Position numbers and translations under genes: made by a program
Source of the DNA: a virus
Length of the DNA stretch: 41,125 nucleotides
Reading direction: 5' to 3' (one strand)
Virus record (IMG/VR): IMGVR_UViG_3300006923_000053
Coordinates: 1-41,125 of that record
Notes under the pieces: generated by a model
The model's input: only the letters and a program-made list of their open reading frames with translations
What the model was told of the DNA's origin: nothing
The model's database searches: none
Shown here: piece after piece, positions 28,301 to 36,100 of the stretch
How the letters are laid out: every line of letters starts with the position of its first letter
How positions within the stretch are numbered: the stretch's first letter is position 1

Positions 28301-29021
28301 ATTATTCAGTTTTATAGCGACAGACATGGAGATCATAGCCAGTCCAGTCATAATAGAAGAGAGTGAAAAAAACCTATTCCTCCACCATTCCAAGGCCCAG
28401 GGCGTAAATTATGGAGATCCTCTTTTATTCAAGGTAGACGACATTCCATCATTCTTCCAAGTACTCAGAGTGGATAAAGCACCTTCAAGCTATTCTGATT
28501 TTTCTGGTAAACTCCAAGCTACCATATCAACTTTGATACCCGATTCGGATGAGTTTATCAGATCTACTTCGGCCAACTATAAAGAAAAATTACAGCCCAA
28601 TATAAAGTATTATTATACCTTTAGGGCAGTAGACTTCCATGGAAACCTATCAAACCCAACGGCTGTTTACGAAATAGAATTGGTTGATGATGGCGGCGCA
28701 GTGTATTTGCTTATGCAAACCTACGAATTTCCAATTATATCTGATAAGGTTCCTTCCAAAACAATGAAGAAATTTATTGAGATTCTCCCTAGACTAGAAC
28801 AAGTCACCGCAGATGTAAGTCAAAATTTCTTAGATGGCGTCGGGAATGCAGCAGAAGATCCGGACGATCCCATTGATATCACGCTCGGCTCAGACTCTAT
28901 AGCTGATGAAGATAGAATTTGGGACAAGAAATTTAAGATGAGATTAACTTCTAAAAAGACTGGGAAAAAGATTGATTTTAATATGACCTTTAATAAAAAG
29001 GACGAAAGAGGACTTACTTAA
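25341..29021 (+). CDS. Large structural protein with fibronectin-III-like segment (1226 aa)
   Basis: The start at 25341 is preceded by GGAGG (25328-25332) and lies inside the end of the upstream gene (11-base overlap). The sequence is Tyr/Ser/Asp-rich, acidic and largely beta-type. About residues 620-680 (VYTYKVSAFKYLFG onward) and especially 1089-1120 (KYYYTFRAVDFHGNLSNPTA) match the closing strands of fibronectin type III modules: Y-Y-x-F-R-A-V-D-x-x-G-N-x-S. The final 50 residues are basic (KKTGKKIDFNMTFNKKDERG). FnIII-like modules are common in phage tail and fibre proteins as surface-exposed spacers. The run of neighbours suggests an outer baseplate or fibre-attachment role; this is inference. 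It is followed by the longest intergenic gap of the structural block. Confidence 0.5.
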   Translation: MAIKKYISPDVTFGTIRDNFRKTMGQYWVANTSGDLEYNPDAKKIPDPGIGFTGGFADPAVLLIEPENSYESIRQLEVRRIENSLDIPHEEYGLARNALLGMAQLKLKVTGTAADYDSLGKFRDDLAFLFGNSEGFYHDRCFSYTVPDVDSYSSTSTYNYFVESYEALIPSVYETALPNHYNINIIDRTEDEFGLTLFPGGAGVLSSVPTTVTTYQENLDHALLYGKIDSSIITDDGLYEDSYTVPDIVLSGLSLAEYIDADLEATLNLKYTKYIEEWTKNYVELDSREAQGIEDRSKNIIISTLGTAVIEEDMNNILPVKDKMPFYSSVSFPSEEYKAGLDNILPAHTIDPIAKVISGNSLFSSFGSHIAGVYDSSYQDPNLGLNIDNEYAFSGMTFYDESGEETRLLVSSFLDVYETGLPTFSNTNAKYNSFTSALTYPFSVLPYFSSILSNTPPSSAKSFDITNKLFIDYETYETNFARDLARIDDPTDPFVPNIAQYLAFKNYEMQTTRLSHDEPGLASLLGAGFEWGISNQANFSFGYDNSTDIGRLYTGAFEDGQTAYNETVMYRIAKYRGTDTTAAPIQNMWIPNSKADLGGTSILAPYSVGSYGSNIEYIDTQVRYGQVYTYKVSAFKYLFGLKYQYKEHKAPGISVVETVLDESATVIGYIVKWTGMSNLFDDWEAATDSMAPNPGSSPAYPHHVYAELANPGVGSELEMANDYATYSDENIYYLSIVRLNEILKRSWTLSILPQGFPYVDPMRGDFLKVQDLLNPDYDTNASLQEFFSSNLTWEELTSPGPFPTTVIDRDMITESTPVNFTEGSADIDLATKMVDGEWNLGPNTKSKVKNFSVEGWLRLWFGAIEGEDYSHLNDLGARVKKMWCPPSGHVLPISSGILSTPVALVTGFENRYRTGNPTVGSVEAVEPGAGLTTVTTTGYEAEYNLNMYPTAEIVEVPYFTSTTSILSNPPPPPEISVIPYRGVNDTLLFSFIATDMEIIASPVIIEESEKNLFLHHSKAQGVNYGDPLLFKVDDIPSFFQVLRVDKAPSSYSDFSGKLQATISTLIPDSDEFIRSTSANYKEKLQPNIKYYYTFRAVDFHGNLSNPTAVYEIELVDDGGAVYLLMQTYEFPIISDKVPSKTMKKFIEILPRLEQVTADVSQNFLDGVGNAAEDPDDPIDITLGSDSIADEDRIWDKKFKMRLTSKKTGKKIDFNMTFNKKDERGLT

Positions 29022-29071
29022 TTAGAGACTATTTAGTATAAGGACTATTTAGAAAATGGAGAGACATAAAT
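29022..29071 (+). repeat. Intergenic direct repeat GACTATTTAG x2
   Basis: The 50-base gap holds two perfect copies of GACTATTTAG (29027-29036 and 29043-29052) with a 16-base period, separated by TATAAG, then GGAGAG (29058-29063) as ribosome site for the ATG at 29072. This is the longest spacer within the structural genes. The repeats could be a protein-binding or transcription signal, or chance in AT-rich DNA. The CATAAATA at 29065-29072 overlaps the start codon and is too close to act as a T4-type late promoter for this gene. Confidence 0.4.
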
Positions 29072-29974
29072 ATGGCTTTTTTAGATAACAGTGGCGATAT
29101 CATACTTGATGCCGTTTTAACTGATGTGGGGAGAAGAAGATTAGCTAGAGGAGATGGCAGTTTTAAAATTGCAAAATTTGCTTTGGGTGATGATGAGATA
29201 AACTATAGACTCTATAATCCAAGTCATGCAAGTGGCTCGGCATATTATGACTTAGAGATCCTACAAACCCCTGTGCTAGAGGCGTTTACAGATCCTGAAG
29301 CTCAAATGCACCATAGACTTATTTCTTTAAGAAGGAATGACCTTTTGTACCTTCCCATTTTGGAACTATTTGAAAGTGGCGATAGCACAAGACACGCTGG
29401 TACCAATTCCTTTTTAGTTGCGGTTGATACCGATACGGAAGATGCCCTTGGTGATTTAGGTGGACTTATCTACGGTGCCGAGGTTGGCTCCGTGTTGAGC
29501 AGCTTCGTGCAAATTGATCAAGGTGTGGATGCAAATGGTGTTTTGGCCGTCTCTGCTCTGTCGGGAGATTTGTTAGAGACTCAATATCAGGTAGAATTAG
29601 ATAATAGATTTGGTTCGATATATAACTCTGGCGGATCTCGTGCCCGTGTTTCATTCGTCAACGAACATAGCATGGCTAGTTACTATGTAGGACTCGGAAC
29701 AGACGCAACTTATGTATCTAGGATTACGGATCTGAGCGCAGGAGCCTCTTCTATTAATGGCAGGCGAGGCACGAGGCTAAGCTTTAAGATAGGAGCTTCA
29801 CTAGATTTAAATGGTAGTACGTCTTTGTTCACAAAGTTTGGCGGTACTTCAACAATTACCGCTGCTGATGCTAGTAGCGTATCTGTCTATCATATTGATT
29901 CTGTTGCAAGAGTAACTGGTGTCACTACTGGCTACAGTATGGATATCCCCATTAGATTCATTAAAAAAGTATAA
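29072..29974 (+). CDS. Conserved phage structural protein, tail-fibre/tail-associated type
   Basis: 300 residues, with GGAGAG 8 bases before the ATG. The N-terminal block FLDNSGDIILDAVLTDVGRR, then LARGDGSFKIAKFALGDDEI, is highly characteristic. I recall it from proteins in phage structural clusters, often annotated only as hypothetical or tail-fibre-like. The C-terminal half is small-residue-rich beta sequence (SINGRRGTRLSFKIG, DASSVSVYHIDS) typical of exposed trimeric or sandwich domains. No catalytic residues seen. The next gene starts 16 bases later with its own ribosome site, and the three genes 29072-32582 form a set of similarly sized virion proteins. Confidence 0.55.
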   Translation: MAFLDNSGDIILDAVLTDVGRRRLARGDGSFKIAKFALGDDEINYRLYNPSHASGSAYYDLEILQTPVLEAFTDPEAQMHHRLISLRRNDLLYLPILELFESGDSTRHAGTNSFLVAVDTDTEDALGDLGGLIYGAEVGSVLSSFVQIDQGVDANGVLAVSALSGDLLETQYQVELDNRFGSIYNSGGSRARVSFVNEHSMASYYVGLGTDATYVSRITDLSAGASSINGRRGTRLSFKIGASLDLNGSTSLFTKFGGTSTITAADASSVSVYHIDSVARVTGVTTGYSMDIPIRFIKKV

Positions 29975-29990
29975 TATAGGAAGGTAAAAT

Positions 29991-31145
29991 ATGGCAACGA
30001 CATTTAAAAGCTTAGGTAGTGGTGATGTAACAACGACAAGAACTTTGTTGCATGAATCTATTCCAATTACCGGTTCGATAGTTTCTGGTACATATGGTGG
30101 AGACGCGGTAGCGCTGGGAGCGGAAGGGCACGTTAAGACATACTCCCATGGAATGTTTGAGAGCGTTTTTGATTATCCCTATCTAAGCTCTTCTGCCAAT
30201 CATATTTTTGATATTACTGCTGGGTATGCCTCTACTTCTGTTTTATCGGGAGCGAGCAACACCCAAAATTCTAAGAAAATCAATATCTATAATCAGATGG
30301 CTCAGGTCCTTGTAGGATATGACATAACTGGAGCAGTTCGCTTATTTGACGAAGACGGAGATATTGTTTCTGGTGGTACTAAGCTTAATGAGTGTTACTT
30401 CTTAAACTTTACTAGACTACTCACTAAGGATGAAATTAAGAAGGGCTCATTTGAATTAGAGCTTGGGGTTAACAGCGACCATGACCAAGCCGGTGGAGTA
30501 TTCACGAAAAGAATTAAGTTGACAGACACGAGCGGTTCAAATGGATACTTTGTTAATTCGCCAGCTGGCGAATATGGAGTGCTATTCGCCTCTTCCTCTG
30601 TCGGAACTTCTGCTTTGCTAACGAGCGAAACGCTAGGAGACGCAACTACCAATCCAGCATGCGGTTTGATTTTTTATCAAGCTGGTGTGGCCGTTATTTC
30701 GGGTTCGGTGTTTAATGATACCGGAATTGGTGGCATTCTACACAATACCAATACCGACGCTATGGAAATGATAGACGGACTTGGTTACAATGGGTTTGAT
30801 TTCATCACAGGCTCAACTAATGATGTTGTTGCCGACCAGATTAGAAACAGAATTTATAATATCTCTTTCAACAACACTACGGAACTTAATTCAACAATCT
30901 ATTTCTGTAGGGCCAACAACACAGACTTTAATTATAGTGCCAATCCAACGTACCTCTCTACCTCCAATGGGCCTAGTGAGATTGTTATTAAGGATGGCAC
31001 GAGAACAAATGATCCATTAACGTATATTACAACTGTCGGTCTTTACTCTGCCGATAACGAATTGTTAGCGGTTGCTAAAGTTTCTGAGCCCCTAAAAAAG
31101 GACCCGTCGAACGAGTTAACATTAAGGGTCCGCTTAGATTACTAA
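29991..31145 (+). CDS. Structural protein, paralogue A of a tandem pair
   Basis: 384 residues; AGGAAGG (29978-29984) precedes the ATG by 6 bases. Blocks in order: YSHGMFESVFDYPYLSSSAN and NSKKINIYNQMAQVLVGYD near the N-terminus, a LTKDEIKKGSFELELG strand pair, CGLIFYQAGVAVISGS, NYSANPTYLS and a closing VGLYSADNELLAVAKVSEPLKK with a final LRVRLDY. The second half matches the downstream gene in order and spacing (see the tandem-paralogue finding). The conserved C-terminal block could be an attachment or trimerisation domain. Virion role inferred from context; no enzyme motif. Confidence 0.55.
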   Translation: MATTFKSLGSGDVTTTRTLLHESIPITGSIVSGTYGGDAVALGAEGHVKTYSHGMFESVFDYPYLSSSANHIFDITAGYASTSVLSGASNTQNSKKINIYNQMAQVLVGYDITGAVRLFDEDGDIVSGGTKLNECYFLNFTRLLTKDEIKKGSFELELGVNSDHDQAGGVFTKRIKLTDTSGSNGYFVNSPAGEYGVLFASSSVGTSALLTSETLGDATTNPACGLIFYQAGVAVISGSVFNDTGIGGILHNTNTDAMEMIDGLGYNGFDFITGSTNDVVADQIRNRIYNISFNNTTELNSTIYFCRANNTDFNYSANPTYLSTSNGPSEIVIKDGTRTNDPLTYITTVGLYSADNELLAVAKVSEPLKKDPSNELTLRVRLDY

Positions 31146-31150
31146 GGAGG
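31144..31150 (+). promoter_or_regulatory. Strong Shine-Dalgarno for paralogue B
   Basis: AAGGAGG overlaps the stop of the upstream gene and lies 4 bases before the ATG at 31155. The spacing is short but the match is full, marking 31155 as the start. Confidence 0.65.
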
Positions 31151-31154
31151 GCTT

Positions 31155-32582
31155 ATGGCTTTTTATAAATTCTCAGATAATGATTTATTCGTTAACCATA
31201 TAAAAACGAACCCATCATGTAAATTTGATATGTACGACTCCAAGACTTATTATAATAATAAGTCAGAAATGGTAGGAGCGTTTGTCAGTAATGTACCTGG
31301 AATTCCTACTGGACACATCAGTCTTCATGAAGTAAATGTAGATAGAAACTCTACAGACACTGGACTTGTTTTTCCGTTTCTGCAAAGAGACAGTTCTTTA
31401 ACAACCTTTAAAACAATCTCCACAAGTGATTACTATTCCACTGATTATGGTTCTTCAATTAATGCTGTGAGTGGTGCTGAGTATCCCTTGTCTGCTTCTA
31501 TAACAAGGGAATTCTTTGATGATAATCATTTTTCTACAATGAAAACGAATAACGAGACAACAGTTGATACCGAACGCACAGATCATGGGGGAGAACTAGC
31601 GTTGTCAGACCCACCGTTAACCGGAGATGGATTACCTAATTATAAAATAGATGATGATTTTATTTATGCTCCGACAACACTAGCAGGTTCAAGTAGTCTT
31701 GATAGGTATATAAGACTTAAAGGATTATTGTCCTCTTCGCATGTGAACACACTTGCAAGTACGATTAACCATTATTCGAACATGAGCCCCCACTTTAGAT
31801 ACTCAGCCAGTTTTGGATCGGGATATCAAAGAGATTTAGACACAGTACCAGTAAACCTTATAAGCATTCCAAGCATTTTTTATGGCTCAAATCTTGAGAG
31901 AGGGACAATAAGTTTAAAATATTATCTTACTGGCACTTTAATCGGAGAGATCAAAGATGAAAATAAAAATGGAGAACTAATCCAAGTAGGCCCTGAAGGG
32001 AGCACGGGATCCGGCAGTGTAGCTGGGATTGCCCTATACAGCCAAGGATTTGTTCTACTTACAGGTAGTTGGGACCTACAAACTACTGGTCCGTCTAGTG
32101 ATGCTCAATTGGATTATAAAAACACTGGAACAGCTGTTACCTCATCATGGCTTTACTTTGCTGCTGGAACGAATGACGGTATACCTGCGGACGGTGATAG
32201 CTTGGGAACAAGATATTCTGCAAGCTACTCCATGCATTTCTCAGGCACAAATGAAGTGCCGGTTATAACTATGTTTGCCCATGCAGCAAAAGGTCACCTT
32301 AACTATTCTAATAATCCGACGTATTTAAGCCACAGTACGGCAGAAAGCGATTACAATGCCATAACAAGTTCAATTTCGTATTTAGAACCAGACTTAGCAA
32401 CAACAAATATTGTTAGCTCTTCCTTTTCAAACCCAACGGCCAGTTTCGCCAAGGAGACTTATATTTCAAGGATTGGTCTTTATGATGAAAATAGAAATTT
32501 AATTGGCGTGACAACTGTGGCGAAACCGGTTAAGAAGACAGAAGATAGGGAGTTTACGTTTAAAATGAAGTTGGATGTATGA
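31155..32582 (+). CDS. Structural protein, paralogue B of a tandem pair
   Basis: 475 residues. The N-terminus (FYKFSDNDLFVNHIKTNPSC, then KFDMYDSKTYYNN) differs from its upstream paralogue, whereas the second half follows the same order: FYGSNLERGTISLKYYLTG, AGIALYSQGFVLLTGS, NYSNNPTYLS and a terminal YISRIGLYDENRNLIG followed by VAKPVKKTEDREFTFKMKLDV. The shared half points to duplication with replacement of the N-terminal domain. Ser/Thr/Gly/Tyr-rich, beta-type, consistent with an exposed virion protein such as a fibre or decoration. The stop overlaps the start of the RuvC-like gene by 4 bases (ATGA), so the nuclease is translated from the structural message. Confidence 0.55.
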   Translation: MAFYKFSDNDLFVNHIKTNPSCKFDMYDSKTYYNNKSEMVGAFVSNVPGIPTGHISLHEVNVDRNSTDTGLVFPFLQRDSSLTTFKTISTSDYYSTDYGSSINAVSGAEYPLSASITREFFDDNHFSTMKTNNETTVDTERTDHGGELALSDPPLTGDGLPNYKIDDDFIYAPTTLAGSSSLDRYIRLKGLLSSSHVNTLASTINHYSNMSPHFRYSASFGSGYQRDLDTVPVNLISIPSIFYGSNLERGTISLKYYLTGTLIGEIKDENKNGELIQVGPEGSTGSGSVAGIALYSQGFVLLTGSWDLQTTGPSSDAQLDYKNTGTAVTSSWLYFAAGTNDGIPADGDSLGTRYSASYSMHFSGTNEVPVITMFAHAAKGHLNYSNNPTYLSHSTAESDYNAITSSISYLEPDLATTNIVSSSFSNPTASFAKETYISRIGLYDENRNLIGVTTVAKPVKKTEDREFTFKMKLDV

Positions 32583-33112
32583 TACTAGGATTGGATGTTA
32601 GTACGTCAGTGACAGGATATACAATTTTAGATGAAGATGCAAACATAATAAAATGTGAAGCATGGGATTTAAGGAACAAGCGATACTTTCCGGATCTCTA
32701 TAGTAAAGGATCGCTTATTAAAAAAGAGTTGGAGGAGATAAAAAAAGAATATCTCATCTCTCACATCTATATTGAAGAACCCTTCACCTTCTTTCGAGCA
32801 GGAGGCTCAACAGCCAAGACAATGGCAAAGCTACAAGCATTTAATGGAATAGTATCCTGGCTGTGTCGTGACATTTTTAACTTTAATCCGACACACATCT
32901 CTTCTGCCAAAGCAAGAAAGTTAAATGGTATCAAAGTATCAAGAGGACAAAAGGCAAAAGAAGTTGTTTTGAACTATTTATTGAAGAATGAAGAGTCTTT
33001 TACTATCGAATATACTAATAGGGGAAACCCTAAACCCGTTTCATACGATAGAGCAGACAGCCTAATTATAGCGAGAGCCGGTTCTCGACTGCTTGGAGAA
33101 AAACCAGAATGA
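32579..33112 (+). CDS. RuvC-like Holliday junction resolvase
   Basis: 177 residues, the size of bacterial RuvC. The RNase H-type fold signature is present: GLDVSTSVTGY at residues 4-14 (catalytic Asp6 on the first strand), IYIEEP at 63-68 (acid Glu66 or Glu67), and SYDRADSLIIA at 155-165 (Asp157 and Asp160 on the last helix). Such enzymes cut four-way and branched DNA as dimers; in phages they debranch replication intermediates before packaging, the role T4 fills with the unrelated gp49. The gene overlaps both neighbours by 4 bases (ATGA at each end), with no strong ribosome site, so translation is probably coupled. It is the first DNA-metabolism gene after the structural block. Confidence 0.85.
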   Translation: MILGLDVSTSVTGYTILDEDANIIKCEAWDLRNKRYFPDLYSKGSLIKKELEEIKKEYLISHIYIEEPFTFFRAGGSTAKTMAKLQAFNGIVSWLCRDIFNFNPTHISSAKARKLNGIKVSRGQKAKEVVLNYLLKNEESFTIEYTNRGNPKPVSYDRADSLIIARAGSRLLGEKPE

Positions 33113-36100
33113 GTCTAAAATTAACGGAAGCCCAGATTTTTCAGATGATTGAAGAGGAGTCTAAATTTCTTGTTGAGGTAAAGCAAGAGATTCCGCCCGA
33201 CCTAATCTGGGGGGAGATAGAAGGCAAAATTGTTAAATGGTGGCAACTGATAGACTTGTGGAAAGGCTATCGGGCTCCTGAGAAATGGAAAAAAATAAAA
33301 GGCTTTTCGCCAGCAAGAAAAGCTTCGTTTCTGTATAGTGCTATGGGAGGACAAGTAGGAACTGATGAGGGTATGGTTTATGCTTGCCTCGCCAACTCCA
33401 AGGAAGAGAACGAACTAATTGAAGCAAAATATAATGAGCGACATGGCGACAACGCCCTGAAACAACACTTGTCAGGTGAACTGAGGGATTTTGGGGAGGT
33501 TAAGTATCTCACTATAGCCTTGCTACTTTTAGAGGGACACAAACGGTGGCTTTGGTCAGCGGAGAACTCGCGGGTGAGATTGGGAGCGATAGAAGCGGAA
33601 TACGCAGACGAAGAGGAACCAACAGCTGAAGAGGAATACGAAGAGGAATACGAAGACGAAGAGGAATACGAAGACGAAGAGGAATCAGCAGACGAAGAAG
33701 AGCCAGCAGTTCCTCCTGCTTCTACACCTACTCCTGCTTCTACACCTACTCCTGCTTCTGCTCAGAGAGGGAAAATCTTATTCCCTAAAAGCGATGAGGT
33801 TGGGCAAATTCAGGCAATCTTGAATAGGAGAGGTGCAAGCCTTACTCCAGATGAATTGTTCGGCCCTAAGACTTTGGCTGCATGGCAGGAGGCTACAAAT
33901 AGCACAACCGTACCGAGATCGGCGAAAGAAGCTCTAAAAGCTCTAACCCCACAGGCAGTCCCACAGGCAGCCCCACAGACAGCTAGTGCTCCTGGGTATA
34001 AAATTCCCCCAAGAAAGATTCAAGCCCAGATTCTTGCTTACGACAAAGCAATAAGACTAAGTACGAATGGTTGGAAGCCCGAGGGCACAGGGATCAACTA
34101 TGCTGCCCCAAAACCCAAAGATCTCCAAAATGATAAGTTTTATGCCCAGTTTGACTTGAAGGACCTCCAACGAAAAATAGCAGATCTTACCACACAAGCT
34201 CAATCCGCCAGAGTGAACATTAAAAAAAAGAATCTAACTAAACAATTAACCGCAGCAACCACAAATTATAAGGAAAGAAACCAGCGTATCCTTAATGCGA
34301 AGCAAGAGCGAGAGAAATTGGAAAGAAAATATTCTACATCTTCCCTTAGCGAAGCGCAGATACAAGAGATCATCCAGGAAGAGACTCTTAAGGTATTAAA
34401 AAAAAAACTAGATGAAGACATAGGAGCACAGTTGGGCGCTGCCGAGAAAAGCTCGGCTCGTGGGTTGGGTTCCCTGGGAGCTAAGAAAGGAACCTTCGCT
34501 TCAAAAGTATCGACAGCAGCCAAAGGAGCTTATGGTGCTACAAAGACTGCTGGTCAGGCCATGGGATTCATCGGGGATAGAGGTAGCAAAGCTCTAGTAG
34601 CGGCAGCCGGGAGTGCTAAGAAGGGGACCGGGTCAGCTCTGCTCAGATTTCTTGGTGTTGGTATAGTAGGTAGACTGGTAGGTTGGTTCTTTTCCTGGCC
34701 TGTGATGGTTGGCTGGCAGGTGTGGGATGAGCTTGTATCCCCATTTACAATAGAGGCAGAGCGCGGAGACATAACAAAAACTTACAAGCAAATGGCTAAT
34801 TCACAGGAGGCCTCCCAAAAGAGAGACAATATAGATAAATTCTCTGGGGACTTCCTTATCAAGGTCCAGGAGTACGTGAAGGGCTATAAAGGCTTTAGCT
34901 TCTTAGACCTCGTTTTAGACCTTACGGGTGGCTTGACAAATATAATTCTTAATTTTAACACCGATTTGGTTGGGTTTATCACTTCTAAATTCACAGACAA
35001 TCCCGTGTCAGCTGCGATTAAGAAGAGGAGAGTCGAAGCTTCTGTGCAATTCTTTAAGGTTTTACAAGAGTACGGACCCGAAGTTAGAGACAGCGAAGGA
35101 AACATCGTTCCCAACACCCCCCAAAAGGTACAGAGTTTAGAACAAGCCCTTAGTACCAAGATTGATGAGTTTCTTAAGCAAGAATACGATATCCTGTTAA
35201 CAACTGATATGGCGGAACTAATAGGAGATTCTATTCCCACCAAAGACGAAGCGAAAGCAGAATTGCAAGCGTCGGCCAATCCATTAATCAAAGCGTGCTT
35301 AGACTATTATAGTTTTATAGGAGGGGCACAGGCTTCCCAAGGCAGAAAAGCTTCTGCCACTACTACAGCAGGCCCCACAGCAGGCCCCACAGCAGGCCCC
35401 ACAGCAACTGGGGCAGCAGCAGGGACCGCTGTTGCAGCCACCACTAGAACAACACCTAAGCCTGCTACCTACTCTGGCAGAGCTAGGGAGCTGACGCAGA
35501 AAGTTGTTGATCTTCTTAAGTCACACGGGGTTAAGGACAGCGACCAGCAAGGTGCTTGGATTTCTTGGTCGAAGCGAGTGACCAAGAAGGACAACACTGT
35601 TAGAGACCAAACTATACTCTCTGTTATAGAGGAGTGGTTTGGTCTCACAGGTGAAAAAACTATGAGAGAAAACCGCGAACTCATGGAAGCTGTTGGCCTT
35701 GTTTTGCCTGTGAAAGGTGAATATGAATTCGAAGATTTTGTTCGCTGGCTTGAAGACAACAATGAGCAGTCTGGTTTGCCACCCAAATATGGGCTCTGGG
35801 ATCCCAGACATCTTCGGAGATATTTAAACTATGTTCGCACCTTCAAGAGAAGTGAAGCCCGTGCTGCAAGGCAAGACAAAAGGTCAGAAAGAATTTCTAA
35901 CAGGGCCAAAGAAAATAGAGAAGAAATCTTGTCCTTAGCCCGTGAGCTTGAAAGCCTTGGGGATTCCAAAAAGGACGCCAAGAAGGTAAATCGAATAAAT
36001 AAGAAGATTGAGAGATTGACAGGTGCAGCCGAAAGAAAAGATACGAGAGCGCAGAAAGTGCAGAAAGTCAAGCTCAGAAAAAAAGATGTTAAGAATTTAG

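Noticed and set aside
29065-29072. CATAAATA resembling the T4 late promoter TATAAATA
   Set aside because: It overlaps the start codon it would serve, so transcription would begin inside the gene; more likely chance in an AT-rich leader.
33715-35406. Short tandem repeats as a CRISPR-like array
   Set aside because: The repeats are direct, contiguous and in frame, encoding Pro/Thr/Ser and Gly/Pro/Thr/Ala linkers; there are no spacers.
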